From assembly GCA_009778275.1 (NCBI GenBank), contig WRKC01000051.1, positions 1-6,610 of the forward strand: a stretch of DNA of 6,610 nucleotides. Direction: 5' to 3'. The number at the start of each line of letters is the position of its first letter. The first letter of the stretch is position 1. The position numbers were made by a program, and so were the translations under genes. The stretch comes from Methanomassiliicoccaceae archaeon (lineage in GTDB: Archaea > Thermoplasmatota > Thermoplasmata > Methanomassiliicoccales > Methanomethylophilaceae). Positions 6,161-6,610 of this stretch are shown here, in pieces. The notes below the pieces were generated by a model. It saw only the letters and a program-made list of their open reading frames with translations. It ran no database searches and had not been told where the DNA came from.

Positions 6161-6215
6161 TGCGATACATCGGACGATGACAGCATTTTACTGGAATTCC
6201 CTATCCTTTCTTAAA

Positions 6216-6223
6216 TATTTAAA
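6216..6223 (-). promoter_or_regulatory. Likely TATA box for aIF5A-speB
   Basis: On the minus strand TTTAAATA lies in an AT-rich stretch that includes a perfect 12-bp palindrome, TTAAATATTTAA (6211-6222), and is preceded by AAAATACG. This is the best archaeal TATA-like element in the intergenic region. Transcription would start about 25 nt downstream, near 6190-6196, giving a leader of roughly 90-95 nt that contains the potential hairpins. The element begins only about 18 nt past the nop5 stop. Confidence 0.55.
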
Positions 6224-6241
6224 CGTATTTTGAAAGGGAGT

Positions 6242-6610
6242 TCACCGTCTGGACTTATTGGCCCGTTTCTTCCCGGATGCGCCCTGGCTCTGTTTTTTCT
6301 TCGGGGCTTCTGGATAGCGCTTACGGATGTCCTCGACCCGCGTTTCGAAATCTTCTTTCAAGGCATCCCCTCTGAACTCCCCTTTGTTCGCATCGATCTT
6401 CGCGGCGATCAGCACCTTCCCCGCAAGGGCCCTGGCAATCTTCCCTCTCTGCCAATAGGGCGACCTGTGCACGTCCGGATGCTGATATATCACCCCGTGT
6501 TTAGGGGGGCGTTTGCCGGATCTGAGGTGCCTGAACATGGCTTTTTCGGCGCCCAGCAGCTGTACCGTTGATGACGGCAAGGTAGACAATCTACCCAAAC
6601 CCCCCGCCAG
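6242..6610 (-). CDS. nop5: Nop5 (Nop56/58 family), C-terminal part only
   Basis: The last 122 residues of Nop5 are visible; the gene continues beyond the right edge, and the frame is open there. Nop5 is the scaffold of archaeal C/D-box RNPs. It bridges L7Ae-bound guide RNA and fibrillarin, which 2'-O-methylates rRNA and tRNA. The visible part holds the end of the Nop domain with its hallmark GAEKAMFRHLRSGKRPPKHG, then Y-Q-H-P and the W-Q-R-G-K-I-A-R-A-L-A-G-K helix that contacts RNA and L7Ae. A Lys/Arg-rich tail (about the last 25 residues) ends the protein, as is common in archaeal members. A TTG at 6598 should not be taken as a start, because conserved sequence (AGGLGRL) continues upstream of it. 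Fibrillarin does not follow it; aIF5A does, 142 nt downstream. Confidence 0.95.
   Translation of the reverse strand: MAGGLGRLSTLPSSTVQLLGAEKAMFRHLRSGKRPPKHGVIYQHPDVHRSPYWQRGKIARALAGKVLIAAKIDANKGEFRGDALKEDFETRVEDIRKRYPEAPKKKQSQGASGKKRANKSRR

Noticed and set aside
6171..6182. Possible C box (ACGATGA, near the RUGAUGA consensus) of a C/D guide RNA beside nop5
   Set aside because: It has a mismatch, and no D box (CTGA) or C'/D' pair follows at suitable spacing.

Overview
The window comes from an archaeon. Three genes show this: an archaeal-type Sm-like protein (LSm), translation factor aIF5A with its hypusine-site loop, and the C-terminal part of Nop5, the core protein of archaeal C/D-box RNPs. 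Frequent AGG/AGA arginine and ATA isoleucine codons, moderate GC, tight operons with archaeal Shine-Dalgarno sites and GTG/TTG starts all fit. My best guess is a euryarchaeon of the Thermoplasmata, perhaps Methanomassiliicoccales-like. That placement is inferred from general resemblance, not shown by the sequence.

Layout. The left part (47-4817) is on the plus strand: LSm, a 42-nt gap holding two small inverted repeats, then a compact four-gene transporter module. The module consists of a 544-aa permease with two fused permease halves, two different TOBE-type ABC ATPases, and a DUF47/PhoU-like protein. Its genes overlap by 8, 1 and 8 nt, so it is almost certainly one translationally coupled unit. 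The right part (4851-6610) is on the minus strand: the end of nop5, a 141-nt intergenic region with a TATA-like palindrome and a GC-rich potential leader structure, aIF5A, and an agmatinase (speB) that starts immediately after the aIF5A stop. The two parts converge with only 33 nt between DUF47 and speB.

How the genes work together. The permease and two ATPases make a complete membrane core for an ABC importer, but no substrate-binding protein lies in the window. The permease resembles the sulfate/molybdate/iron importer superfamily. The coupled DUF47 protein, of a family tied to phosphate transport, makes phosphate or another oxyanion the most reasonable substrate guess, unproven. On the other strand, agmatinase makes putrescine and aIF5A is modified with a polyamine-derived hypusine or deoxyhypusine, so that gene pair is metabolically coherent.

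The most interesting points are the asymmetric importer (two ATPases, fused non-identical permease halves, coupled PhoU-like partner), the possible alternative hairpins in the aIF5A leader, and a possible hairpin over the permease ribosome binding site. I see no mobile element, CRISPR array, tRNA or rRNA, and no stretch over 300 nt without a gene.
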